Source of the DNA: BRH-c25 sp012519325
Lineage (GTDB): Bacteria; Bacillota; Clostridia; Lutisporales; Lutisporaceae
Assembly (NCBI GenBank): GCA_050950645.1
Contig: JBMNHZ010000013.1
Coordinates: 1-64,000 of the forward strand
Length of the DNA: 64,000 nucleotides
Direction of reading: 5' to 3'
Part shown: piece after piece, positions 49,158 to 59,395 of the stretch
How the letters are laid out: each line of letters begins with the position of its first letter
Position numbering within the stretch: the stretch's first letter is position 1
Notes under the pieces: generated by a model
What the model saw: only the letters and a program-made list of their open reading frames with translations
Told to the model about the DNA's origin: nothing
Database searches by the model: none
Translations under genes and position numbers: made by a program

Positions 49158-49187
49158 TGCACCTTTAACAAGGTGCACTTTTTTTTA
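49158..49187 (+). terminator. Terminator in the leader of the pseudokinase-like gene
   Basis: TGCACCTT (49158-49165), loop TAAC, AAGGTGCA (49170-49177), then C and eight T. It is a perfect 8-bp stem on the plus strand and has no T run on the other strand. It lies between the promoter at 49059 and the gene at 49257, so it acts either as an attenuator or as the end of a small RNA. Confidence 0.8.
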
Positions 49188-49256
49188 TATAAATATTGGC
49201 ATTTTTTAAGAGGAAAATATTGTTTTGTGTAGAATAATGTAGGTTGAGGTGGTTGT

Positions 49257-50438
49257 ATGGACAATCGTGTTATTGCAGAAAAGTACGAAATAATCAATGC
49301 CTTGTTCTCAAATGAACTGCAGTCAATATATCTCGCAAAAATATCCGGCTCCGAAGATCCGAAGCAGTATATAGTTAACGAATTTAAGGATGCCGACACC
49401 ATCTACAGCATGAAAGACAGCTTTTCAAAGGAAAAATGCCATTATATCAGAAATATCGTTGAAACCTTCTACGAAAATTTCTGTTTTTATGTAGTCTGCA
49501 ATATATGCTCAGGACCTGCCATGGAAGCCTTTCTGTCAGACAATACCCTCAGGCTTACGGATAAGATGTTCTTAACCGACAGCTTACTTTCCCAACTAAT
49601 TGATATAGAGAAGCTCAGCCCTTTCATCGTGTATTCTCTTTGCGATACGGATAATATCGCAATTACAAATAGAAAAAATATCTGCTTCAACTGCAACCTC
49701 AAGTTCACTCCCGAAATATTGCCAGTCTCCCGAAAGGATGTATCAAAGCGAGTGGGGGAACTCATTTGCGCAATATTTTCGAATACGGTGGCTGCTGATA
49801 TGAACTACGCAAAGGACAATATGCCCCCCGCCCTTTTTCCGATAGTACAGAGCTGTCTGGAGGGAAAGTATGAATCCATGGCAAAGCTATATAATGATTT
49901 TAAATCTTTGCTTCTGTATTCTGTTTTTATGGGCAGCGGATCAGTAGACAATCAGATTAGGGCGAACTACCAGAAAGCTAAGGTTAGAAGAAAGCTCTCC
50001 CCCATAAAGAGGCTTGCGGCCCTGGTCCTGGTACTTCTGATTGCAGGAGGAGCCTGGATGCTGGTAAAGGATTGGGATTTACTTACTTTTAATAGGGCTG
50101 CAGTCACGAATACAAAGCCTGCAGCGGAATTTACCGCAAGCAATATACGGGTTTACGAAGGCGAAAAAGTTGTATTCACCAATGAGTCTGCCGATCCTGA
50201 TGAGGGCGACAGTATAAAATCTAATTTGTGGGTTATATCAAAAGCAGGAAATCCCATATTCAGCTCCAAACGGCAGAACATAGCCTATACCTTCGTTGAT
50301 CCCGGAGAATTTGAAGTTTCTCTTGTAGTAACCGATTCCCACGATGAAGCAAGTGAACCGGCCAAGGTGCTTATAGAGGTACTGCCCAAGCTGGAACTGC
50401 CTGTTATAGAAGAACCCGGGGAAGAGTTCAATAAGTAG
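49257..50438 (+). CDS. Membrane protein: degenerate kinase-like cytoplasmic domain + TM + PKD domain
   Basis: 393 aa. Residues 1-250 follow the order of a protein kinase without its catalytic residues: YEIINALFSNELQSIYLAK (glycine-loop position, no glycines), YIVNEFK (the VAIK lysine replaced by Asn), IRNIVETFYENFCFYVVCN (strands 4-5 and hinge), and SLCDTDNIAITNRKNICF at the place of HRDxKPxNI, with no DFG. One membrane segment at about 258-277 (RLAALVLVLLIAGGAWML) follows a basic stretch. Outside, residues about 290-380 form a PKD fold (NESADPDEGDSIKSNLWVI, YTFVDPGEFEVSLVVTDSHD). The reading as a pseudokinase is my inference. GAGGTGG precedes the ATG. Confidence 0.7.
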   Translation: MDNRVIAEKYEIINALFSNELQSIYLAKISGSEDPKQYIVNEFKDADTIYSMKDSFSKEKCHYIRNIVETFYENFCFYVVCNICSGPAMEAFLSDNTLRLTDKMFLTDSLLSQLIDIEKLSPFIVYSLCDTDNIAITNRKNICFNCNLKFTPEILPVSRKDVSKRVGELICAIFSNTVAADMNYAKDNMPPALFPIVQSCLEGKYESMAKLYNDFKSLLLYSVFMGSGSVDNQIRANYQKAKVRRKLSPIKRLAALVLVLLIAGGAWMLVKDWDLLTFNRAAVTNTKPAAEFTASNIRVYEGEKVVFTNESADPDEGDSIKSNLWVISKAGNPIFSSKRQNIAYTFVDPGEFEVSLVVTDSHDEASEPAKVLIEVLPKLELPVIEEPGEEFNK

Positions 50439-50440
50439 GA

Positions 50441-50471
50441 GTGGGACAGGAGAAACGTCCCCATGTCCCAC
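50441..50471. repeat. Intergenic hairpin with GGGACA/TGTCCC arms
   Basis: GTGGGACA and TGTCCCAC pair perfectly around GGAGAAACGTCCCCA, which itself holds a GTCCCC arm. It lies between two convergent genes without a T run. Sequences of this kind are dispersed in clostridial and related genomes; it may be a repeat element and may stop both transcripts. Confidence 0.55.
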
Positions 50472-53456
50472 CCGTTTATGGTCTGTTTATTATTATATCC
50501 ATATCTTCAAGGCTGCTTTTGGTGTGGTCGTATCTTATAACATCCCCTATTTCATAGGGGTATTTTATTTCGGTTCTTTCTATGGGCCACTGCTTTTCGT
50601 TGTAGTCGTACTTCATTTCACCATTCCTATATCCTCTTATTGTGAAGTTCACAATGATGTCTGCATTTATTCTGTTGGCTTTTGCATTGGCCGCAGAAGT
50701 CCCCTGCGGCACAAGCCATGAGGTTGCGGGAATAAAATACTCCCCTCTCCAAGTTGCAGTGCTTTCTCCTGTTATTGTTCTGCTGCCGGCATCCAAAGTT
50801 ATAACCGACCAGCTTGAATGGCTTCCTTCTCCTGCCTTATATATAACTTTGTTTGAATCCTTCCAGTAAAGATCTGCCTGGGTTCCTCTGGTTCCCGGCA
50901 CACCGGATATATATGGATAGAAGGCAGGTGTTATTACTATTGTATCATCGGCATCATTAAAATTAATGGAGTCTATTTCAAACTCAAAGCGGTAGCCCTT
51001 TGTCAAACCGCTGAAACCCGGTATAAGATTCATCCCCCCTGTCGTGAAGTTTGTTTGGTCAATAGCCATTGAATTAACAAAAAACGGCTTGTCCGGATAT
51101 TTCCCATCGGTATTGTAGTATGGTTCCAAGTGGAAATCCCTTATCAGGACTACCCTAAAATTAGTCATTTTAAAGCTTTCCTGCACTTCTAAATCTTCAA
51201 AATACATATTACTCAGGTTATATGAGCTGTCCGTACCTTCGTCACTCCACATTCCGTTACTGTCCTTCACCCGCAAATATAATCTGTATTTTCCTGCCCC
51301 CGTATCCGAGTAGTCAGTTTTTACATTGATATCATAACCCTCCAATTCTCCCGTTCCCTCATTACAGGTAGCAAATTGATCATTTTGGATATCAGTATCC
51401 GGCAGGGTATCATCCTCATTGTATTTTTTGACTATCCAATGCCACCTTACCAGGGATCCAAAGCTCTGTACCTCAGACTGATCTTTAATAAGCAGCATCT
51501 CATTGTCAAAAATCGGGTTTTTATCTATGTCGAATAAAGCAATGGGAGGATTATTTGCCAGCTCAATTGTATTGTATTCCGACCATGCCCCTTCCAAATC
51601 CCTGACTCTCAGCTGCAAAGTATATACTTTTTGGGGATCACAGTCTGATTTATCCATCTGCTCATAGTGCCAGACAATATCGGAATCATCTCTCCACCGC
51701 CATTCACGGGCTGCTATACCTTTGTCAGCTCTGCTTGTATGATCCGGATCATAGCTTCCAGCGTCAAAAACTTTTAATGTATATGTTCCGTTACCGTTAT
51801 CCTCTATTGTTATACGCTGTTTTGCTATCGGCTGCCTATGTACATAAACTGTAAGGTTCTGCTCTCCAAGACTCCATTTATAGTAATTTTTATCCGCATC
51901 TGTGTCACTCAGGAATCGAAGATCATTTTTGGGATTATCCCTCACCTTAAGATTGATAATATATTTTCCTACCTTATCAAGTTTTACAGGAGGATTGTCC
52001 GTGAAACCCGTTGGATTATGATATACCGATAATCCCATGCTGTTATCAAAATAGTCGGGATCATGGAAGATTCTCCATCTTTTGCAGTATTCAGGGTCAT
52101 TTTCGTAGTCGCTGTATATACTTTGATATTCCATATCTTCACCGAGAAGAACATAGGTTTTCCCGTCCCCGTTGTTCTGATAATTGTTGTATATTTTATT
52201 AAATGCAGCCGTATACTGGCCGGCAGCGAAAAATTCACTTGTTATTATCTTCTTAAAAATATCATATAAGGACATATATTTCTTTGTTGTATCAAAACTT
52301 AATGATGATGCTATGGGTTGACAAATGTTTCAACAGAAGTGTTGCTGCCCTTGTACCCAAGCTGCCCGTAGTTAGTTTTACCAGCTCCTAATATACTTCC
52401 GTCATTTAAAACTATATAAACATTCTCTCGACTGCTATAAATATTTTTTACCTTATATTGAAGTGTGACATCCGCATAAATGTTATTATTGGTGGAATAC
52501 AATTTTAAATATCTTAAAGTTCCATCATTATAAAGTAAATATAGATACTGCCATGAAGTTCCATTACAAAACATCTCACCTATCTCTTTGATTCCACTCC
52601 CTAAATTTATTAGATTTGAACCAATAACTGGTGTCATATTCGGCGCTACAGGTCTATATAAATACGTTGTGCCGTCATTATTGGTAATAAAATGGCCTAT
52701 ATTTATCTTGCTTTTAAAATTATTAACAGCATTTGACAAAGGAACATTTACTAAATAATTTCTTGGAGTGGGATACCAATATGGATTATCATCCTCATCC
52801 CAACCTTGCGTATAATCAGTTGCAAGCATTTTAACAGTTCCATCCTTTTTATGTATAAATATGCCCTGTCCGCTGCTTTCAATTCTATCTACATTTGTTT
52901 CATTAATAGGGCAAGAGGGGTCATACCATAATTCATGATAATAATAATTATATGCCCCACTGCTTGTGGATGATGATGTTACACCTACAAATTGCTGCAC
53001 AACATCTGATGTATATTGTACAAGTGTAATAAATGGATAATTGTAATAAGACCCTGTAGGTCTGTAAGATACAATGTCTTTTACTGTTCCTAAGTAACTA
53101 AGCGCATCAGTTTGTCTATTTCTTACCCTCGCCTGTTGGAAAAAATAGTATTCATGGCCACTAATGGTATATGTTTGTCTCATATGGGGAACTCCGTTAT
53201 TATCTATATAAATGCAATAGTATCCATCAATAGATACTATCTTATCGCAAAAAAAGGAATTACCTAATGATGTAACACTAGCATCATATGTATACACTCT
53301 GTATACATGTCCGCTGGTATTAATAGCATATAGATAACTGGAAATGTCATAAACCTTTGTTACCCCACTTAAGATGTTTACCATATCGTTTGTTCCTTTA
53401 CGAATGCGAGTGAGAAATCCATTATCTCTAAATAGGTATATATAGCTGTCCTGATT

Positions 53457-53460
53457 AAAC
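53457..53460. repeat. Target duplication AAAC, left copy
   Basis: AAAC directly before the left IS3 end, repeated at 54930-54933 directly after the right end. Confidence 0.65.
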
Positions 53461-53703
53461 TGGACATGCAATTACGTTAGTTTACTACCTCGTTCTCAAA
53501 TTTCCTCTGTCTTTCGTTAGGGCAACTGTTTATTTCCGGAGTGCCCTTGACAACAAGCATCTCCCGTGCGATTAAACAGCCAGGGCGGAGTCACATTATG
53601 TGTGGTAGGCCTCTGAGGATGAGTGGCTGCCGCCTTAAACAGGCTATCATACGGGTCCCTCTTATTGTAAAGGGAAGCTTCGCCACTCCTGCTATATCAG
53701 TCA

Positions 53704-54540
53704 TCATGCTGCTTTCTTCTTATTTCTATAGTAGTCATTTATGTATTCTCTTGGCGATTTGTACCCCAGTGACGAGTGTAACCGCCTTGAGTTATAAAAG
53801 CCTTCAATATAATCGATTATTACCTTCCTGGCCTCTTCTCTAGTCCTGAATCGGGTTCCATATATCACATCCTTCTTCAAACTTGAGAAAAATGATTCAG
53901 CACAGGCATTATCATAACAGTTCCCTTTTTGGCTCATACTCTGTTTTATTCCATATTTCTTTAAAAGCTCTCTGTACGCATTTGCTGCATACTGGCTTCC
54001 CCTGTCTGAATGAAATATCAAACCTTCTTCCGGGGCTCTTCTTCCTATTGCCATCTCCATTGCTGAAAGTGTAATATTCACTGTCATCCTGCTGGATATC
54101 TTCCAGCCAATCAATTCTCTGTTAAACAAATCCTCTACCCCCGCAAGATAAAGCCATCCCTCGTCTGTCCATACATATGTTATATCACCCACATATTTTT
54201 CATCAGGTTTTTCTGCCTCGAAATCCTGTTTGAGAACGTTTGGAGCTACCGGATAATCGTGCTTTGAATTTGTTGTTGCTTTATACTTTTTCCTTGTCTT
54301 GCAGTATATGTTGTTTTCTCTCATAAGCCTTCCTACTCTTGTTTTCCCGTAGTAAATGCCTTCCTTGTTGAGCTGAGCTGTTACCCTTCTCACTCCATAA
54401 GTCTCATGGTTCTCCTTGTGTACTCTTTTGATTTCCCTTAAAAGTTTTTTGTCCTCTTTTTCTTTCTCACTTTCCGGCCGGTTTACCCAGTCATAATATC
54501 CGCTTCCTGATAGGTCTAAAACCTCACACATCTTCTGCAC
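53704..54540 (-). CDS. IS3-family transposase OrfB (DDE integrase core)
   Basis: 278 aa. N-terminal HTH_21 segment ENHETYGVRRVTAQLNKEG, then the DDE core: Asp in YVGDITYVWTDEGWLYLA, Asp in LIFHSDRGSQYAANAYRE, Glu in NCYDNACAESFFSSLKKD, followed by YIEGFYNSRRLHSSLGYKSP. It is in the -1 frame relative to orfA, so the active product is probably an OrfAB fusion made by frameshifting. Frame intact. Confidence 0.92.
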   Translation of the reverse strand: MQKMCEVLDLSGSGYYDWVNRPESEKEKEDKKLLREIKRVHKENHETYGVRRVTAQLNKEGIYYGKTRVGRLMRENNIYCKTRKKYKATTNSKHDYPVAPNVLKQDFEAEKPDEKYVGDITYVWTDEGWLYLAGVEDLFNRELIGWKISSRMTVNITLSAMEMAIGRRAPEEGLIFHSDRGSQYAANAYRELLKKYGIKQSMSQKGNCYDNACAESFFSSLKKDVIYGTRFRTREEARKVIIDYIEGFYNSRRLHSSLGYKSPREYINDYYRNKKKAA

Positions 54541-54578
54541 AGAAAACTCGAAGCGGTGATCAAATACAAATTCATATC

Positions 54579-54884
54579 TTAGTTCTCTGGCTTTGTGAAG
54601 ATGCTGATGGCTTTTTTTAATATTGCATTTTCCTCCTGTGCATCTGCCAGTTCCCTTTTTAGTCTTCTTATTTCCGCATCTTCAGGCATTAAATTACCGT
54701 TACCAGGGAATGCATCCTCGCCGTGGTTTTTAAACTCACTAACCCACCTATACAACGTATTCACGTGGATACCAACATCCTCTGCTATTGCTGTTGCACT
54801 CTTGCCTTCGTCATTTATCATCCTGACCAGACTTTCCTTGAATTCTTTGGTATACCTCTTTCTCCTTTTTGCCAATTGTTTCAC
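54579..54884 (-). CDS. IS3-family transposase OrfA
   Basis: 101 aa from a GTG with AGAAGGGAC upstream. Helix-turn-helix in RYTKEFKESLVRMINDEG and AIAEDVGIHVNTLYRWVSEF, then a leucine-zipper-like helix (IRRLKRELADAQEENAILKK). Near its end the codons TTA AAA AAA G form a run of seven A followed by G, the usual -1 slippery site of IS3 elements, leading into orfB. Confidence 0.92.
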   Translation of the reverse strand: MKQLAKRRKRYTKEFKESLVRMINDEGKSATAIAEDVGIHVNTLYRWVSEFKNHGEDAFPGNGNLMPEDAEIRRLKRELADAQEENAILKKAISIFTKPEN

Positions 54885-54929
54885 GTCCCTTCTGGTATTT
54901 ATTATACCAACTTAATTGCGTGTCCGGCA

Positions 54930-54933
54930 AAAC
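54930..54933. repeat. Target duplication AAAC, right copy
   Basis: Second copy of the 4-bp direct repeat bounding the IS3-family element at 53461-54929. Confidence 0.65.
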
Positions 54934-56095
54934 GGGTTAATTGCTTTCATACATTTCAACCACGTTACCACTTAAATCGCTTGCCGGTTGAGGGACCATC
55001 TTTTCACCTTGGCTTAACTGAGCTGCCAGTACAGGATCTCCTAATCTCATTACATCACCATTTTGCATGTATAGCAGCGTTGATTCCCCTAAAGGTTTTA
55101 CCTTTAGCACTTTATCAGGCAATAATGTCATATTTTTAGTGTCATCCGGGACAACACCGTATAGTTCAAAATTGTTTTCTGTAACAAAAGTTATGAAGGA
55201 GTCCGTCATGTCACCGAAGCAAAAGTAGTTACCAGCTCCTGCACCGAAGTTTTTAACTTCACCATCAGATATCAGTACCATATGTCTATCGGAACCAGGC
55301 CTTAAAGATAAATTGTTTAATTTACTGAAATCTAAGCTATATATATCATAGGTTACATTTTTTATTTTTTCCTCTCTATTCCAGTTTTTATCTATTGATA
55401 CAGATTCATTCGACATAGCTCCATATGATTCATAATGGTCAGCCTTGCTTTGGTTGTTCCCCCAATCAACCTTTATTGTGCCGGATGTTTTTACGTCATT
55501 ACTGCAGGTTATATATACATTGTAATAATAATCTTTATATGGGTAACCATCAATATATCGAGTCTCGTATAGCATATTGCTCATTGTAAAGCTTACATTT
55601 GTAGGGTTTCTATTTGGTAATGAACCTGGAGTGTTTGCAAGGCCTTGCCTTTGCTCCCATAAAAGAGTTACAGTAACCGTTTGATTGTACACTCCGCCCT
55701 TTTGATCCCAATTGCTCCACCATTCATGGTAAGATGATTTACAGGTAAACCTGGCATATCTTCTGTACCAATATAGTACATCATTTTGTGTGCCAATCTT
55801 TTTCAGATCAGATACAATATGAAATACAGGATCAACATTTACTGCGCTGAATTCTGCCTTTAATGCATCTATCCGATTGTTAAGAGCAGAAAGCTTTGTG
55901 TCGGTATAGTCGGTCAATATGACAATATCTACGGGCTTTTTAACAGGGGCTGCGTTTAAGCTAATTGTTGGTGCTATGTTATTTCTGTTTGCTTGACTTG
56001 GGGCAGCATAGGCAATGCTATTTATTGAAAGTAGTATTATAAGCAGCCAGGTTACAAATTTCAATTTTCTCACTTTATCACCACCTAAAAATGCA

Positions 56096-58258
56096 TCAAA
56101 ATGTGTCCGCACGTTTATAATCGTTTTCATTAAGGAACTCTGATATTGTATCCTCCGGTGCTATTGTTTCCATGACTCTTATAACATACCAATAACGGCC
56201 TACTTCCTTTGATTTATGAGTAAACTTTGGCACATTAGAGGTTGCAATATCATATATATTGAAAAATCCGACTGTATCGGCATAGTCCATCCCTGTTGTA
56301 TCCCATGTTTCGCCGTCTATGCTATAATACCATTGTTCATCGGTATAGCTGCCATCATTATCGGAATCGTAGCAGTAAAGAGCAACAGCTTTATCTATAA
56401 CATCACCATCCGGGGAATAACTTTCGTTGAATATCTCTACTGTTGCATAATTTGAATCCTCCGGATCTCTGTATATTAAATATTCAACTCCTTCCGGTGT
56501 GGGAAGAACACATTTTGCAACCGGCGGCAAGTCCGGAGCTATGGTTATTGTTTGGCTGGCTGAAGCAGATATGCCATAAGTATTCCTTACAGTAAGATTT
56601 ATTCGGTATGTGCCTGCTTTTTTAAAAAGTATATCCTTAGAAGCAGCACCTGTCAGGGAACCACTATATTTAATATCGTCGGCCGTCCCTCCGGATATAG
56701 GAGTAATTGTCCAGGTTGTATATGCTGTATCTATTGGATAGTATTTTGTTGATTTACTTTCGCTGCTGCTTATTGTCACCCTCCTGTTTTCCTTCAGCTT
56801 GCCGGTTACAGTTATCACTGCTGTGGGAATAGGCGGAGTCACCTTAATTTCATTTTCCATTGAATCGTGCTTGCCATTCTCATCCTCTACCCGAAGATAT
56901 ATTTCATATGAGCCTATATTGGGATACCATATCCTGATGTTGCTGCCGTTGTCGCTTTCAAGATTGGCTCCTTCGTACTCGAAATAATAATCTGCTATAT
57001 AGCCTCCGGGATTGTTGGACCAGCTTTTACTTCCATCTGCCTTTACAACTGCCCCTGCCATGACCTCATCAGGAGTTTCAAGTATTGCTGTGGGAGGTTC
57101 TTTTGCAGAGGGAGCAGTGAATTTATAGTAAAAAACAAACTCCACGAAGGGATGAGCAGCATCCAAAACTATTGTGGTTGGGCTTGGAGTTACCAGCTCG
57201 CTGTTTGCCGGGGCGGGCTTTGCCGATTCGGTATATGTACCGAAGCCCAGTCCGGGCATTTCTTTTGCGGGATATATGTCTCTGTCGGTATCTATGTCTC
57301 TGTAATATATAATGTATCCGCTTGCAAGTACTTTCTTGAAATATGCAGTATGCTCCGCATAATCCTCTCCGCCGGTTGCAGATGTAACCTCAAGCTTAAA
57401 GGCTTTGTTTATGCCTGAGCCGGGCAAACTGCTGTCCATATTGCTTATATTCACGGTTGTTTTATTGGCACTTCCGGAGATTTCTTTCCAACCGTTATTG
57501 ATATCCCAATAATACCACTTACGGCTTGTAATCGGTTCCGCATCGGAGAAAGGCGTGCTGCAATCCTCCAGAACCAGGCCAATGTCTCCCGGATCTATTG
57601 TGGTAGGGCTTGTCTTGTTGTCAGTAACGTCATCGCCCTTATATTCTATTGTAAAATCTGCATTTGGAGGATTATTGACTACATTTACAACAATGCGAGA
57701 AAAATACCAGTATCCTTCAAAATCGTCAGAAGGATCACTGGCATCCTGTCCGGGGTTATTGCCTATTACTCTGTGGTTTCCGTTATCGCTCCAATTTCCC
57801 CAATAGTATGTCCAAGCTTCATCCTCAACAGTATCACGGACACAAAGAGAAAAGGTGTATTTACCCGGAATATCAAGGGTATAGGATTTCTCAAAAGCCC
57901 TGAGTTGTAATAAACTGATTATTGCCATCAGGGCGAGTGTATTGGAAGTCCCATTCCCTTAAGGTCTTTCCCCTGTTGCTGTGGCTAAGGTCTGTAATTG
58001 TGACGGTATCTCCGACAATTGCGTTAATAACCAATACATTGGAGTTAATATCTATTATCCACGGGTGATTCATATACTGTACCTTTATGAGTAATTGAAA
58101 ACTGTGCTGTAGGCTTGAATACAATTGCATCTTTGCCATTACAGAATCCTTAAAGTCAACACTCCTGTAATCCTGAATATCAGCCCAAACAGTAACAATA
58201 GCTCGTGACAAGCAGTAGCGTAGAATAACACTATAGAAGCTATTATCCTTTTACTCAT
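56096..58258 (-). pseudogene. Secreted PKD-repeat surface protein, two frameshifts
   Basis: A start at 58258 with TAGGAGG 5 nt upstream gives a signal peptide MSKRIIASIVLFYATA. One base is missing near 58207, after which SRAIVTVWADIQDYRSV follows. One extra G near 57897 separates QYTRPDGNNQFITTQ from AFEKSYTLDIPGKYTF. The restored 720-aa protein has PKD-like repeats (GKYTFSLCVRD; GSYEIYLRVEDENGKHD; GTYRINLTVRNTYGISAS) with NPPNADF- and PPTAILE-type strand starts. No anchor is visible. It lies between the SLH gene and the VWA/RCC1/PKD gene in one minus-strand operon (25 nt to the next start), so the three products may form one surface assembly. Confidence 0.78.
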
Positions 58259-58306
58259 AAGTGCCTCCTAACTCCTCGAATTTAATATCGCTTACCGCTC
58301 ACTGTC

Positions 58307-59341
58307 TTATACATAGACTCTTTCTTGGACTCCCTTTTTGACCGTAATTTTAAACTCAATTTCCATTCCTGCAGATATAGGAAAGTCCTTTATCAAAGCT
58401 TGTGTTGTGTAATAGTTTTTCCCGAGGAGTATACGAACCAGAACTGGCACTTCTCCTATCTGTAAACATGCTACCAAGAGGTCTCCAATCCGTTATGTCG
58501 ACTTTTCACAAAAGTACCGTCAGGACGTGGCATTTCGAAACTATTGAGCTGTTTATAATTAACTACTTCCAACTTCCACTTCGAATCATCAGAGTAGTCA
58601 GCCATCATTTTCAAAGTATAAGCGTGAAATACTCATACTCTCCACGGATCAGTATTATACTCTACCCGTTATAATCGGCTCCATAATATAGTTGGGATCA
58701 GCCTTTGCCTTTTCTATTTCCAGCTCCCTTTTCAATGCTATATCCTCAGCTGTCGCCGTCCCATTGGCAATGCGTTCCTCCATAGCAGCTTTTGCTACAA
58801 AGCCCTTCGGATCAGCCTTATAGTCCACCAGCCTCGATATGATTACTGCGGCCTGTGCCCTTGTTGTTACTCCTGTGGGATTGAATATAATTTTGCCGTT
58901 CATGGGGATACCCCTTACAAGGTATTCTTCATAGGCCTTTGTGAAGTAACCGTCAGGCTCATCCAGGTCATAATACGGGTTAGCCCCTTCTGAAGGTTCC
59001 AGTTTCAATGCCCTGCACATCATCATTACCATATCTTTTCTTGATATTGGAGCATCAGGATAAAACCTATCCCCTTCTTCTGCTTTTACTATTACACCGT
59101 TTCTAAGGGCTGTTTCTATGTAGACACTTGCCCAGTGAGGCTTTGAGGTAGGGTAGGGCTTCATGTCCACAAAGCTCACGCTGTCTATTTTCTTGTACTC
59201 CATAGCCTGTACCAGCATCTCTACAAACTGCGCCCTCGTTACCTCCTCTTGCGGATTGAAGCTAACTGCAGCCGATACATAACCTGCAAGCACAAAGGCT
59301 ATTATAAGTAAAAATGTAAAACTCTTATTAAAATTTCTCAT
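58307..59341 (-). pseudogene. SLH-domain surface protein with frameshifted C-terminal tail
   Basis: The first 228 codons are clean: signal peptide MRNFNKSFTFLLIIAFVLAGYVSA, then three SLH repeats (TRAQFVEMLVQAMEYKK; HWASVYIETALRNGVIV with RKDMVMMMCRALKL; FTKAYEEYLVRGIPMNG with RAQAAVIISRLVD) and a helical stretch. After a TAA at 58655 the minus strand goes on coding in changing frames: NTDPWRV, ADYSDDSKWKLEVVNYKQL, DITDWRPLGSMFTDRRSAS, and IKDFPISAGMEIEFKITVKK to a TAA at 58307. About five single-base indels in 350 nt would restore a 343-aa protein, so the tail is probably real. This fills an otherwise empty 400-nt gap before the PKD gene. Confidence 0.75.
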
Positions 59342-59361
59342 ATTTGATCCTCTTTTTCTTG

Positions 59362-59389
59362 TTTACAAATTTTGTATTTGTGTTATAAT
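59362..59389 (+). promoter_or_regulatory. Plus-strand promoter for a small RNA
   Basis: TTTACA (59362-59367), 16-nt spacer, TATAAT (59384-59389). No plus-strand protein gene follows; two strong hairpins do. It overlaps the upstream region of the minus-strand SLH gene. Confidence 0.65.
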
Positions 59390-59395
59390 ATGAAT

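Larger units (their letters stand above)
48728..49256. other. Intergenic region between divergent surface genes
   Basis: About 530 nt without a protein gene. It holds the minus-strand promoter of the TIG operon, a plus-strand promoter, and a terminator in the plus-strand leader, given separately. It also has the direct repeat ACAAATATTTC twice in tandem (49028-49049). The middle, 48840-49020, is plain AT-rich sequence. Confidence 0.6.
53461..54929 (-). mobile_element. IS3-family element in the VWA/RCC1/PKD gene
   Basis: 1469 bp with inverted ends: left TGGACATGCAATTACGTT, right (reversed) TGCCGGACACGCAATTAAGTT, matching apart from a short gap near the tip. It carries orfA and orfB on the minus strand, the same direction as the host gene, and about 240 nt without a gene after orfB. 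AAAC flanks both sides. It differs in sequence from the IS3-type element at 24.3 kb. Confidence 0.85.
50476..56070 (-). pseudogene. Secreted VWA/RCC1/PKD surface protein, split by an IS3-family element
   Basis: The start is the GTG at 56070 (AGGTGGTGAT just upstream), giving a signal peptide KLKFVTWLLIILLSINSIAYA. The first 379 codons include a von Willebrand A-like segment (VDIVILTDYTDTKLSAL with a DxTxT metal site; HMVLISDGEVKNFGAG). The gene is then interrupted by a 1469-bp element. Beyond it the frame continues (FNQDSYIYLFRDNG), through RCC1-like blades (VYIVLNDGSILGAGKTNYGQ), and after one missing C near 52314 into PKD-like domains (VGKYIINLKVRD, GKYRLYLRVKDSNGMW) to 50476. Taking out the element, one 4-bp repeat and one extra T near 54941 gives an unbroken gene of about 1370 codons. 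Confidence 0.78.

Noticed and set aside
49123..49209. 28-codon leader ORF before the pseudokinase-like gene
   Set aside because: No ribosome binding site, and it runs through the terminator hairpin; not enough to call a peptide.
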